64,000 bases of DNA, from NCBI RefSeq assembly GCF_014851685.1, contig NZ_JACVAC010000010.1, positions 62,001 through 126,000 on the forward strand, in the 5' to 3' direction. Under the pieces are notes generated by a model. It did not search any database, was not told the DNA's origin, and worked only from the letters and a program-made list of their open reading frames with translations. Positions within the stretch are counted from its first letter, which is position 1. Each line of letters begins with the position of its first letter. A program made the translations under genes and the position numbers. The stretch comes from Pseudomonas sp. PDM05. GTDB lineage: Bacteria; Pseudomonadota; Gammaproteobacteria; Pseudomonadales; Pseudomonadaceae. This document shows positions 42,122-50,080 of this stretch, one piece after another.

Positions 42122-43009
42122 ATGCGCCGCCTGCTCACCGGCTGTCTGGTCACACTGCTGCTATTGCTCAACACCCTGGTCCTGATCGGTCCGTTGATGG
42201 TGTTTGCCTTGCTCAAGCTGGTCGCCCCTGGCCGTTCTCGCGACTCTATGTCCTGGGCGGTGATGTGGATCGCCGAGACCTGGGCCGAGATCGACAAACT
42301 GATCTTCGCGCGCTGCATCCCCACCCGCTGGGATATTCGCGGCGGCGACGACCTGCGTCGCGACACCTCCTACCTGGTGATCAGCAACCACCAATCCTGG
42401 GTGGACATCCCGGCGCTGATCCAGGCCCTCAACCGGCGCACGCCGTTCTTCAAATTCTTCCTGAAAAAAGAGCTGATCTGGGTGCCGTTCCTCGGCCTGG
42501 CCTGGTGGGCGCTGGATTACCCGTTCATGAAGCGCTACAGCAAGGCGTTCCTGGCCAAGCATCCGGAACTGGCCGGGCAGGATCTGCAAATCACCAAACA
42601 GGCCTGTGAATTGTTCAAGCGCCAGCCGGTGACGGTGGTCAATTACCTGGAAGGCACGCGCTTCAACGAGGCCAAGCGCCAGCAGCAGGACTCACCGTTC
42701 AGGCGCCTGCTCAAGCCCAAGGCGGGCGGCGTGGCCTTTGTGCTGGCGGCGATGGGCGAACAGCTGGACGCGATCCTCGATGTGACCGTGGTGTATCCAC
42801 AGCAAGAGATTCCGGGATTCTGGGATTTGATCAGCGGCGCGGTGCCAGAAGTGATCATCGACATCCGTACCCGTGAGTTGGACCCGGCGTTGTGGCAGGG
42901 GGATTACGAGAACGATCCGGCGTTTCGCCAGACCGTCCAGAACTGGGTGAACCAGCTCTGGAACGAGAAAGATGCGCGCATCGAACAACTGCGCGCAGAG
43001 CGTTCTTAG
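42122..43009 (+). CDS. PlsC-type acyltransferase (YihG-like)
   Basis: I use ATG 42122, six bases after AAGAG; a TTG at 42116 is less likely. 295 aa. An N-terminal membrane helix is followed by an acyltransferase domain with the HX4D motif in SNHQSWVD (about residue 88) and the substrate motif YLEGTRF (FPEGTR-equivalent). It resembles YihG of E. coli, a lysophospholipid acyltransferase homologue. Its TAG interlocks with the stop of the convergent DUF2780 gene. Confidence 0.9.
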   Translation: MRRLLTGCLVTLLLLLNTLVLIGPLMVFALLKLVAPGRSRDSMSWAVMWIAETWAEIDKLIFARCIPTRWDIRGGDDLRRDTSYLVISNHQSWVDIPALIQALNRRTPFFKFFLKKELIWVPFLGLAWWALDYPFMKRYSKAFLAKHPELAGQDLQITKQACELFKRQPVTVVNYLEGTRFNEAKRQQQDSPFRRLLKPKAGGVAFVLAAMGEQLDAILDVTVVYPQQEIPGFWDLISGAVPEVIIDIRTRELDPALWQGDYENDPAFRQTVQNWVNQLWNEKDARIEQLRAERS

Positions 43010-43578
43010 CTGCCGGTGCCCCACGCCTGGGCCAATTTGCCCAGCAACGATTCGTTGGCACCCTGGCCGCCCAGGAACTGCAGGATCACCGGGGCAAACT
43101 GGCCGATCATGCCGCTGTCCATACCCAGGGCGCCGAACGCGGTGTTCAGGTCGTTGGTGCTCTTCACGTTACCCAGCAGGCCGTCCAGGCCGCTGGTCTT
43201 GCTGCCACCGGCCTGGCCGAGCATCCCGCTCAAGGCGCCGAGGCTGCCCAGGGCATTGTTGCCCGACAGCTGATCCAGGCCCGGCACGCTGTTGCCCAGT
43301 TGCGAGTAGTCATTGCCACTCAGCTTGTTCTTGGCCAAGCCGAGCATCGCGCCGGTGCCGCCGATGGCTTGCTCGGGGGTGATGTTCAGTTGCGAGGTCA
43401 GTGTGCTCAGCAAATCGGCCGTCTCGGACGACGGTGCGGCAGCGGCAGCCTTGTTGTTGCCACCTTGCATGCCGGAAATCGCATTGGCTGCATCGCCAAG
43501 GCTGAAGCCTGCGGCAAACACCGGGCCGGCTGCCAGGGTCATCAGGCAGGAAAGGGCGAAACCGCGTGAAATCTTCAT
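43006..43578 (-). CDS. Secreted DUF2780 protein
   Basis: Start at 43578 with AGAGG upstream; 190 aa. A signal peptide (MKISRGFALSCLMTLAAGPVFA) is followed by a Gly/Asn/Ser-rich region and the DUF2780 (VcgC/VcgE-like) helical domain: LLSTLTSQLNITPEQAIGGTGAMLGLAKNKL and ILQFLGGQGANESLLGKLAQ. It is probably periplasmic or outer-membrane associated; function is unknown. Confidence 0.85.
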   Translation of the reverse strand: MKISRGFALSCLMTLAAGPVFAAGFSLGDAANAISGMQGGNNKAAAAAPSSETADLLSTLTSQLNITPEQAIGGTGAMLGLAKNKLSGNDYSQLGNSVPGLDQLSGNNALGSLGALSGMLGQAGGSKTSGLDGLLGNVKSTNDLNTAFGALGMDSGMIGQFAPVILQFLGGQGANESLLGKLAQAWGTGS

Positions 43579-43729
43579 TGAAACAACCTCTGGATGTAAG
43601 AGCTGAAAGCATGGGTTTGACTGACTGTCCCGAAGGATTGTTCCCACATGGAGGTTAGTTCAGAAAAGGCTGCATCCGAATCCCCTGCCCTCGCGTATAT
43701 CCACCATGCGCCGCCGCGAGTGAAATGGA

Positions 43730-44356
43730 ATGAACGCACAAGCTGAACTACCCTTTGCCTACCGTGCGCATTGCCGTCGCCCTCGTTCGCGAGCCTGGAG
43801 ATGCCTTATTTCGATCAACGACGCTGATCCGTTGTGCGCCTTGCTGGCCCGATGTGCCGAGGGCAATCGCCAGGCGTTCGAAACCCTTTACCGCAGTGTT
43901 TCGCCGCGCTTGCACGGCGTTGCCTTGCGGTTCATGGGGCGCCCGGACCTGGCCGAAGAGGTGCTGCAGGAAGCCTTCGTGCGTATCTGGTACAACGCCT
44001 CGCGCTACGAGGCCCACCTGGCGGCGCCGATGACGTGGATGGTCAACATCACCCGCAACCTGGCCATCGACCAACTGCGCAAACACCGCGAGCAACCCCT
44101 GGTCGACGGCCAGCAGGACGCCCTGCTCGATGACAGCCCCAGCGCCCACGAGCAACTCGACCGCGAACGCGATACCCATGCGCTGAACCGCTGCCTCGAC
44201 AGCCTTGACGGCATGCAGCGTCAATCGATCAGCGTGGCCTACTTCAAGGGCCTGTCATGCGCAGAGTTGGCCGCGCACATGGCGGCGCCGCTGGGCTCGG
44301 TCAAATCCTGGATCCGTCGCGGCATGGAGCGCCTACGCAGGTGCCTTGAATCATGA
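43730..44356 (+). CDS. ECF sigma factor (SigK/ECF19-like)
   Basis: Up to 208 aa. The conserved part begins near ISINDADPLCALLARCAEG, so the true start may be up to 24 codons downstream of ATG 43730. No in-frame ATG exists there, and GGAG at 43797 would serve an ATT codon. Region 2 is ETLYRSVSPRLHGVALRFMGRPDLAEEVLQEAFVRIW; region 4 is YFKGLSCAELAAHMAAPLGSVKSWIRRG. The overlap (ATGA) with an RskA-like anti-sigma gene places it with the ECF19 group. Confidence 0.9.
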   Translation: MNAQAELPFAYRAHCRRPRSRAWRCLISINDADPLCALLARCAEGNRQAFETLYRSVSPRLHGVALRFMGRPDLAEEVLQEAFVRIWYNASRYEAHLAAPMTWMVNITRNLAIDQLRKHREQPLVDGQQDALLDDSPSAHEQLDRERDTHALNRCLDSLDGMQRQSISVAYFKGLSCAELAAHMAAPLGSVKSWIRRGMERLRRCLES

Positions 44357-45030
44357 ACTACCAAACCACGACCCTGCGCCGCGCTCTCGCGGCCGACTAC
44401 GCCATCGGTCTGATGCCCGCGACCGCGCGTCGGCGCTTTGATGGGTTGCTGCTGGAAGATCCCGCGCTGCGGGTCGAGCTCGGCCATTGGCAGGACGCCC
44501 TCGCCACGCTGACCGGCGAGCTGCCGGAACACCCGGTGCCGGATCACGTTTGGGCGGGCATCCAGGCGCGCATCGAACCGCAGGTGCTGCATATGCCGGC
44601 GAAGAAAGCGTTCAGGATCAGTTGGCGCTTGCTCGCGGCCGCTTGCGTGCTGGGCACGGCGCTGCTGGTGGGCGTGCTGTACCCCCGCGATCCAGGCGTG
44701 ACGTACAACGCCACCCTGGTCAACGCCAGCCAGCAGCCGGCATTGCGGGTGCAGGCGGTGGGTGACCGACTGCAGGTCGAGCCGCTGGCCCTGGCCGCCG
44801 TGGAACCGGCGCGTGCCCTGCAACTGTGGGCGATCCCCGCCGGTGGCAAACCGATTTCACTGGGCTTGGTACCCACAGCGGGTAAAGGTCAAATCCAGCT
44901 GAACAACGCACAAAAAGCCCTGCTCTCCACGCCACTGACCTTGGCCGTGAGCCTGGAGCCACAAGGCGGCTCACCGACCGGCCAGCCCACTGGCCCAGTG
45001 CTATATCAAGGCAAATTGGCATCACTTTAG
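44353..45030 (+). CDS. RskA-type membrane anti-sigma factor
   Basis: 225 aa. The N-terminal cytoplasmic part (RRALAADYAIGLMPATARRRFDGLL) is of the RskA/ZAS-like kind. One membrane helix lies at about 93-113 (RLLAAACVLGTALLVGVLY), followed by a periplasmic RskA_C domain (LELWAIP-like ALQLWAIPAGGKPISLGLVP, QPTGPVLYQG). It overlaps the sigma gene by 4 bp and presumably holds it inactive at the membrane until cleaved. The activating signal is unknown. Confidence 0.9.
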   Translation: MNYQTTTLRRALAADYAIGLMPATARRRFDGLLLEDPALRVELGHWQDALATLTGELPEHPVPDHVWAGIQARIEPQVLHMPAKKAFRISWRLLAAACVLGTALLVGVLYPRDPGVTYNATLVNASQQPALRVQAVGDRLQVEPLALAAVEPARALQLWAIPAGGKPISLGLVPTAGKGQIQLNNAQKALLSTPLTLAVSLEPQGGSPTGQPTGPVLYQGKLASL

Positions 45031-45043
45031 CGAAGATCACGGG

Positions 45044-45065
45044 CGATGGGTTCAGGAACCCATCG
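45044..45065. promoter_or_regulatory. 10-bp hairpin between the two RskA-like genes
   Basis: CGATGGGTTC and GAACCCATCG are perfect complements separated by AG. There is no T-run, so it is more likely an mRNA processing/stability element or weak attenuator than a terminator. Confidence 0.5.
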
Positions 45066-45115
45066 TCCTGCACAAGGTCCATGAGTTGACTACAAAATTT
45101 GTCAGGAAGAGACCT

Positions 45116-45574
45116 ATGACTACGATCGACCCCCAAATGATTGAGCACAAACCCTCATTCTGGAACGGCCCGCGTCTGTTCGTGGGCGCCTGCCTTGTGG
45201 TGCTCGCGGGTATCGGCGGTGCCCTTTACACCCAAGACTCGGTCAAATCCGCCGCGACCCTGGTGACCACGACCCAGCAGCCCGCTGCGCAGATCATGGC
45301 CCACAAGGACTACCTGGAAGTGCAACCGATTGCCGCCGCCACCCCTGCGCCAGACCAGAGCCTGGAACTGTGGGCAATCCCCGAAGACGGCGTGCCAGTG
45401 TCCCTTGGCCTGTTGCCGGAAGACGGCAAAGGCATCATCGGCCTCAACCCGCGCCAGCAGGAGTCGATCAAGAAGCCGGTCACGCTGATGGTGAGTTCGG
45501 AAACCAAAGGCGGCTCGGTGAGCAAACAGCCGACAGGCCCGACGGTGTACCAAGGGGCGTTGGCCAATCGCTGA
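45116..45574 (+). CDS. Stand-alone RskA C-terminal-domain protein
   Basis: Start at ATG 45116 with AGGAAGAG upstream; 152 aa. A short cytoplasmic tail (about 18 residues) and one membrane helix (RLFVGACLVVLAGIGGALYT) precede an RskA_C domain. The domain is clearly paralogous to the preceding anti-sigma: LELWAIPEDGVPVSLGLLPEDGKG and KQPTGPTVYQGAL match its C-terminus. The sigma-binding N-terminus is absent, so it cannot act as a normal anti-sigma. It could be a decoy, a co-sensor or a regulon product. Confidence 0.85.
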   Translation: MTTIDPQMIEHKPSFWNGPRLFVGACLVVLAGIGGALYTQDSVKSAATLVTTTQQPAAQIMAHKDYLEVQPIAAATPAPDQSLELWAIPEDGVPVSLGLLPEDGKGIIGLNPRQQESIKKPVTLMVSSETKGGSVSKQPTGPTVYQGALANR

Positions 45575-45715
45575 TCCTTCCCACACTGCCATTGTAGGCA
45601 CGAGCGGACACTTGAGTAGTCCGCTTCTGAAACGTTAACCATGCTCCAGTTAGCGTCTTACTCCATCTGTGGCGCCTTCTTATAGTCGTGCGCCACAGTC
45701 TTGGAGGTGTACGCG

Positions 45716-46375
45716 ATGCAAGGACCCTACGCATTCATCAACGAAAGGCCTCAGCCTTATCCACTGCTCAAACTAAGCCTGTCACTCAACCTGCACACGC
45801 ACACAAAGTTCGATCTCCTCAATCAGCACATCCGCAACACCGTGGTGTTGCCTGGGCAGTTGGTCATTATCGGAGATAACCGAACAGCGTCCTGCACGGC
45901 AGAAGAAGCGCGATTGATGCGCTCAGCCGAAAACATCAAACACTCGTTATTGGCGCACTCTGCCGTCGATCAATTCTTGGTCAAAAACTACGATCAACTA
46001 CAAGTAATCATGTCCCTGGCCTCTCTTGGCATTGGCAGCACCAGTGGTGCCTGGAGCAATCACCTGGCAAAGATCGAGAAAACGCTCAAGGACATCGATG
46101 ATTTGCATAAGCAGTACTTGAGAAAGGGCACCCTGGCTGCAAGAGATGAGTTCTTGTTTAAACGCAGGGAACTGTTTGCGAAGCTTGATATTCAACTCTC
46201 AGGATTTGCGCACTGGGGCACAGGGTTGAAACGCGAAGGTTCGATTAAAAAGATGCTAGGGATTTCCAGTAAGAGCTATTGGCACCATGGGGAAATCCAG
46301 GGGTACGAGCAGTCGGTCAAGCGTATAGCCAAGGCCTCGCAAATGCTGAAGAAGGGGCAACGGCGTTGGAGATAA
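45716..46375 (+). pseudogene. N-terminal part of a frameshifted toxin-like protein
   Basis: Start ATG 45716 with GGAGG eight bases upstream. 219 aa, with VVLPGQLVIIGDNRTASCTAEE and then long helical segments with LGIGSTSGAWSNHLAKIEKTL. The C-terminus collapses into KKGQRRWR and a stop just where the +1 frame begins to read ATALEITEACSTGREQ. I recall Pseudomonas proteins in which a similar N-terminal region runs without interruption into a glycine-zipper membrane domain; this copy looks broken by a small deletion. Base composition is less GC-rich than the flanks. Confidence 0.6.
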
Positions 46376-46659
46376 CGGAGGCTTGCTCTACCGGACGTGA
46401 GCAAGACTGCACCCAGGCAAAGTACGTTGAAGGAGGCAAGCTAGTACTTGGCATCGGTGGTGCTGCTGCGGGAGGTACATTCGGGGCCCCTATCGGTATT
46501 GCGGCATGCATGATTGTTTTTGGCATACCGACGGCAGGCGCCGGCGCCTTGGCATGCGCAGTTGTATGTGGTGCAGCAGGCGGACTGGTCGGTGGCAAGG
46601 TGGGGAGCGAGTTGGGGGAAAGTACTGGAAGATTTCTCTTCAAGACTGTGAGGGATTAG
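46366..46659 (+). pseudogene. C-terminal glycine-zipper membrane domain of the same toxin-like gene
   Basis: It is read in the +1 frame relative to the preceding part. From TTG 46366 (GAAGGGG eight bases upstream) it encodes LEITEACSTGREQDCTQAKY, then a Gly/Ala-rich hydrophobic hairpin (LVLGIGGAAAGGTFGAPIG, IPTAGAGALACAVVCGAAGG, KVGSELGESTGRFLF). Such zippers are typical of pore-forming effectors. It could be re-initiated as a separate small protein. It ends directly at the next ATG (TAGATG). Confidence 0.55.
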
Positions 46660-47019
46660 ATGTTCATTGAATACATCGGCATCTGCTCGGGGGCCATCAT
46701 GCTACTTAGCTTCCCGCTGATCTTTTACGCCATGTTCAAAAAACTCGATGCTGCAGAGCGCTATGTGGACTGCAGCGCCTATATCATCGTGCACAAGAGT
46801 GCACTTCGTAATGCTCCCTTTGAAGGGCGGCCCTCTCGTCTCGTCGCCATGGCGCTCATCATTCTAGTTCCCACACTATTTCAATGGAGGCATTTGGTAC
46901 GTGTTGAGGATGTCGAAAAAATACCTGCGCATCTCAAGTACTGGATGGTCATCCCCACCCTGATCAGCTTCATCTCTTTCATCAGTATGTGTATCAGCTG
47001 GTTGTTTATAAAAAACTGA
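46660..47019 (+). CDS. Candidate immunity membrane protein
   Basis: 119 aa, starting in the base after the toxin-like stop, with GAGGGA as ribosome site. Three hydrophobic helices: residues about 4-28, 64-82 and 95-118. No known domain was recognised. A small polytopic protein directly behind a glycine-zipper effector domain is the usual position for an inner-membrane immunity protein against a pore former. This reading is inference from context. It shares the lower GC of the pair. Confidence 0.6.
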   Translation: MFIEYIGICSGAIMLLSFPLIFYAMFKKLDAAERYVDCSAYIIVHKSALRNAPFEGRPSRLVAMALIILVPTLFQWRHLVRVEDVEKIPAHLKYWMVIPTLISFISFISMCISWLFIKN

Positions 47020-47027
47020 CCCATGAG

Positions 47028-47054
47028 ATAAGGGCGACCCTGAGTCGCCCTTAT
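47028..47054. terminator. Convergent hairpin between immunity-like gene and fdhA
   Basis: ATAAGGGCGAC and GTCGCCCTTAT form a perfect 11-bp stem around CCTGA, between two converging genes. T-runs are poor, but the position fits a shared terminator. Confidence 0.7.
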
Positions 47055-47061
47055 CTGTCGA

Positions 47062-48261
47062 TTACGCGGCGCTGAACAGCTTGTGCGGATCGATCACAAA
47101 CTTCTTCGGCACGCCTGCGTCAAACTCGCCGTAGCCTTTTGGCGCGTCGTCCAGGCTGATGACCTGCACACCGACGATCTCGGCGATGTTGATACGGTCC
47201 CACATGATCGCTTGCATCAGCGCGCGGTTGTACTTCATCACCGGGGTCTGGCCGGTGTGGAAGCTGTGGGATTTGGCCCAGCCCAGGCCGAAGCGGATGC
47301 TCAGGCTGCCCATTTTCGCGGCGGCGTCGACGGCACCCGGATCTTCGGTGACGTACAGGCCCGGAATGCCGATCTTGCCCGCCACGCGCACCACGCCCAT
47401 CAGCGAGTTGAGCACGGTGGCCGGGGCTTCCGCCTTGACGCCGTCGTGCCCATGACCACGGGCTTCGAAGCCCACGCAGTCAACTGCGCAATCCACTTCA
47501 GGCTCGCCCAGCAACGCGGCGATCTGTTCATGCAACGGCGTGTCCTGGGACAGGTCGACAATTTCAAAACCCTGGGCCTTGGCGTGGGCCAGGCGGATGG
47601 TGTTGACGTCACCGATGATCACCACCGCCGCACCGAGCAGGCGAGCAGACGCGGCAGCGGCCAGGCCGACCGGGCCGGCACCGGCGATGTACACAGTGCT
47701 GCCAGGGCCAACGCCGGCCGTGACGGCGCCGTGGTAGCCGGTTGGCAGGATGTCGGAGAGGCAGGTCAGGTCACGGATTTTTTCCATGGCCTTGTCGCGG
47801 TCCGGCAGCTTGAGCAGGTTGAAGTCGGCGTACGGCACCAGCACGTATTCGGCCTGGCCGCCGGTCCAGTCGCCCATGTCGACGTAGCCGTAGGCCCCCC
47901 CGGCACGCGCCGGGTTGACGGTCAGGCACACGCCGGTGTGTTGCTCTTTGCACGAGCGGCAGCGGCCGCAGGCGACGTTGAAAGGGACGGAAACCAGGTC
48001 GCCGATCTTCAGGTTCTCGACGTCGCTGCCCTTCTCGATCACTTCACCAGTGATCTCGTGACCGAGCACCAGGCCGGTCTGGGCGGTGGTACGGCCGCGC
48101 ACCATGTGCTGGTCGGAGCCGCAGATGTTGGTGGAGACCACGCGCAGGATGACGCCATGCTCGATCTTCCTGCCACGGGGGTCCTGCATTTTGGGATAGT
48201 CGATTTTCTGTACTTCGACCTTGCCGTTGCCGAGATACACGACACCACGATTACCAGACAT
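47062..48261 (-). CDS. fdhA: FdhA, glutathione-independent formaldehyde dehydrogenase
   Basis: 399 aa, zinc-dependent medium-chain dehydrogenase. The catalytic zinc site starts CGSDQHMVRGRT with GHEITGEV. The structural zinc Cys cluster is CGRCRSCKEQHTGVC (residues about 98-112), and the NAD-binding motif is IAGAGPVGLAAAASARLLGA. It oxidises formaldehyde with NAD without added glutathione. It ends the sox operon, where formaldehyde arises from sarcosine demethylation. Confidence 0.95.
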   Translation of the reverse strand: MSGNRGVVYLGNGKVEVQKIDYPKMQDPRGRKIEHGVILRVVSTNICGSDQHMVRGRTTAQTGLVLGHEITGEVIEKGSDVENLKIGDLVSVPFNVACGRCRSCKEQHTGVCLTVNPARAGGAYGYVDMGDWTGGQAEYVLVPYADFNLLKLPDRDKAMEKIRDLTCLSDILPTGYHGAVTAGVGPGSTVYIAGAGPVGLAAAASARLLGAAVVIIGDVNTIRLAHAKAQGFEIVDLSQDTPLHEQIAALLGEPEVDCAVDCVGFEARGHGHDGVKAEAPATVLNSLMGVVRVAGKIGIPGLYVTEDPGAVDAAAKMGSLSIRFGLGWAKSHSFHTGQTPVMKYNRALMQAIMWDRINIAEIVGVQVISLDDAPKGYGEFDAGVPKKFVIDPHKLFSAA

Positions 48262-48366
48262 GCTTTCACCTCGCTGTTGTTTTTATGGAACTGCGTTGCC
48301 CTTGGGTGGGCAGCGCGTTAAATGCTCGGGTACAGATGCTGTTTTTGCGTTGTTAGTGAAGGCCTC

Positions 48367-48448
48367 TTCGCGAGCAAGCCCGCTCCCACATTCGACTGCA
48401 TTCCAAGGTTGGAACCCAGTCGAATGTGGGAGCGGGCTTGCTCGCGAA
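48367..48448. repeat. REPIN, class B, between purU and fdhA
   Basis: TTCGCGAGCAAGCCCGCTCC faces its complement within the 195-bp gap between purU and fdhA. Confidence 0.9.
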
Positions 48449-48456
48449 GGCGTCCA

Positions 48457-49314
48457 TCAGAGCACCACAGTCCTATTGGCGTTCAAGAAAACCCGCCGCT
48501 CAATGTGATACCCAACGGCCCGGGCCAACGTCAGCCCTTCAATATCACGCCCCTTGGCGATCAAATCCTCGGGATAGTGGCTGTGATCCACCACCTCCAC
48601 GCCCTGGGCGATGATCGGGCCTTCGTCCAGATCGTTGTTGATGTAATGCGCCGTGGCGCCCACCAACTTCACGCCCTTGTTGTACGCCTGATGATACGGC
48701 TTGGCGCCCTTGAACCCCGGCAACAACGAGTGGTGAATGTTGATGGCCTTTCCATCAAGTTTGCGGCACAGCTCCGGCGACAGCACTTGCATGTAGCGCG
48801 CAAGGATCACCAGTTCGGCACCGGTGTCTTCCACCACCTGCCACACCTGACGCTCCTGGGACGGTTTGTCATTGGGGTCGAGGGGGAAATGGTAGTAGGG
48901 AATCTGGTGCCAGTCGGCCAACGGCTTCAGATCAGGGTGGTTGGACACCACCGCAACCACGTCCATCGACAGTTGGCCGATGCGCTGGCGGTACAGCAGG
49001 TCGTTGAGACAGTGATCGGCCTTGGAGACCATGATCACCACTTTTGGCCGGTAGTTCGGCGCCGTCAGCTCGAAGATCATCCCAAAGGCTCCGCCGCGAG
49101 TGGCCAGGCCATCGCGGAAACCTTGCTCGTCAAAACCGTCGGGCTGGCGGAACTCCACGCGGATGAAAAACCGGCCCGAAAGCCGGTCATCGAACGAGTG
49201 GTGCTCGGTAACGTAGCAGCCCTGCTCGAACAGGTAGCGGGTGACCGCGTCCACCGTGCCGAGCACGCTGGGGCAGTCGGCGGTCAAAATCCATGTATCA
49301 GGTGCGCGGCTCAT
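48457..49314 (-). CDS. purU: PurU, formyltetrahydrofolate deformylase
   Basis: 285 aa. An N-terminal ACT domain (TWILTADCPSVLGTVDAVTRYLFE) precedes a formyltransferase-fold catalytic domain. Catalytic residues are visible in INIHHSLLPGFKGAKPYHQAY, with GATAHYINNDLDEGPIIAQ. It hydrolyses 10-formyl-THF to formate and THF. It starts 10 bp after the soxG stop, so it recycles folate loaded by sarcosine oxidase. Confidence 0.95.
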   Translation of the reverse strand: MSRAPDTWILTADCPSVLGTVDAVTRYLFEQGCYVTEHHSFDDRLSGRFFIRVEFRQPDGFDEQGFRDGLATRGGAFGMIFELTAPNYRPKVVIMVSKADHCLNDLLYRQRIGQLSMDVVAVVSNHPDLKPLADWHQIPYYHFPLDPNDKPSQERQVWQVVEDTGAELVILARYMQVLSPELCRKLDGKAINIHHSLLPGFKGAKPYHQAYNKGVKLVGATAHYINNDLDEGPIIAQGVEVVDHSHYPEDLIAKGRDIEGLTLARAVGYHIERRVFLNANRTVVL

Positions 49315-49324
49315 GGCTGATTCC

Positions 49325-49957
49325 TCAGGCTTGGACGTTGAGGCCGAATTCCGCCGAGGCGTCCTGCAACCACAACCACCAGTAGTCCGAGAAGCTGCGA
49401 CGAATCAGCAGTTCCCAGGTGTTTTCGGCCGTGTGGCGGATCACCAGTTGCGACTTGGCGAACACCGTGCCTACCGCCTTGCCTACCGGGAAGTTGTCGG
49501 GGTGCACGTCGTAGCTGGTGGACTTCATCAACACGTCGCGCACGTTCGGGCCGCTCAGTTCAAGGATCTGCTGGCCGCCGCTGACGTTGACCACCTGGAT
49601 ATGCAAATCACCCAGGGCCTCGCGCAGGTTTTTCTCGGCGGCGAATTCTTCACCGCTTGGCACGATGAGCAACCACTCATCCGGGCCGAGCCATTGCAGG
49701 CTGGTTTCGCCTTTGACGATCACGGTCAGGGCGCTGGGCAGTTCGATGCCGAGGGCCTTGTGCACGCCGGCGGCGAAGGCTGCATCGTGCCCATCGCCCC
49801 GGATGGTCAGGTGGCCCAGGAGTTTCTTTTCACGCACGGTCACACCGGCGTTCTTGCGGCCCTTGCCAACCAGGCTGGCGAGGTCGGCATGGTGCAGCGA
49901 CGACTCGGCCTTGGCCCCGGTGGTTGGGCGTTGTTGGTACACATTGGCTGCTGTCAT
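49325..49957 (-). CDS. soxG: SoxG, sarcosine oxidase gamma subunit
   Basis: Start ATG 49957 with AGGTG upstream; the open frame runs into REP sequence. 210 aa, the usual gamma size. It has ADLASLVGKGRKNAGVTVREK at the N-terminus and ALTVIVKGETSLQWLGPDEWLLI, the GcvT-like fold of SoxG. It is part of the heterotetrameric SoxBDAG enzyme that demethylates sarcosine to glycine. Confidence 0.93.
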   Translation of the reverse strand: MTAANVYQQRPTTGAKAESSLHHADLASLVGKGRKNAGVTVREKKLLGHLTIRGDGHDAAFAAGVHKALGIELPSALTVIVKGETSLQWLGPDEWLLIVPSGEEFAAEKNLREALGDLHIQVVNVSGGQQILELSGPNVRDVLMKSTSYDVHPDNFPVGKAVGTVFAKSQLVIRHTAENTWELLIRRSFSDYWWLWLQDASAEFGLNVQA

Positions 49958-49997
49958 AAAGCACCTATCCAAATTCTGTTGTGAGGCTACTGGCGTC

Positions 49998-50063
49998 TTC
50001 GCGAGCAAGCCCGCTCCCACAGGGGTTACGCATTCCAAATGTGGGAGCGGGCTTGCTCGCGAA
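49998..50063. repeat. REPIN, class B, between soxA and soxG
   Basis: A compact inverted class-B pair (about 20-bp spacer) in the 123-bp gap between soxA and soxG, inside a cotranscribed operon. Confidence 0.9.
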
Positions 50064-50080
50064 GGCCGCTACTCGGTCCG

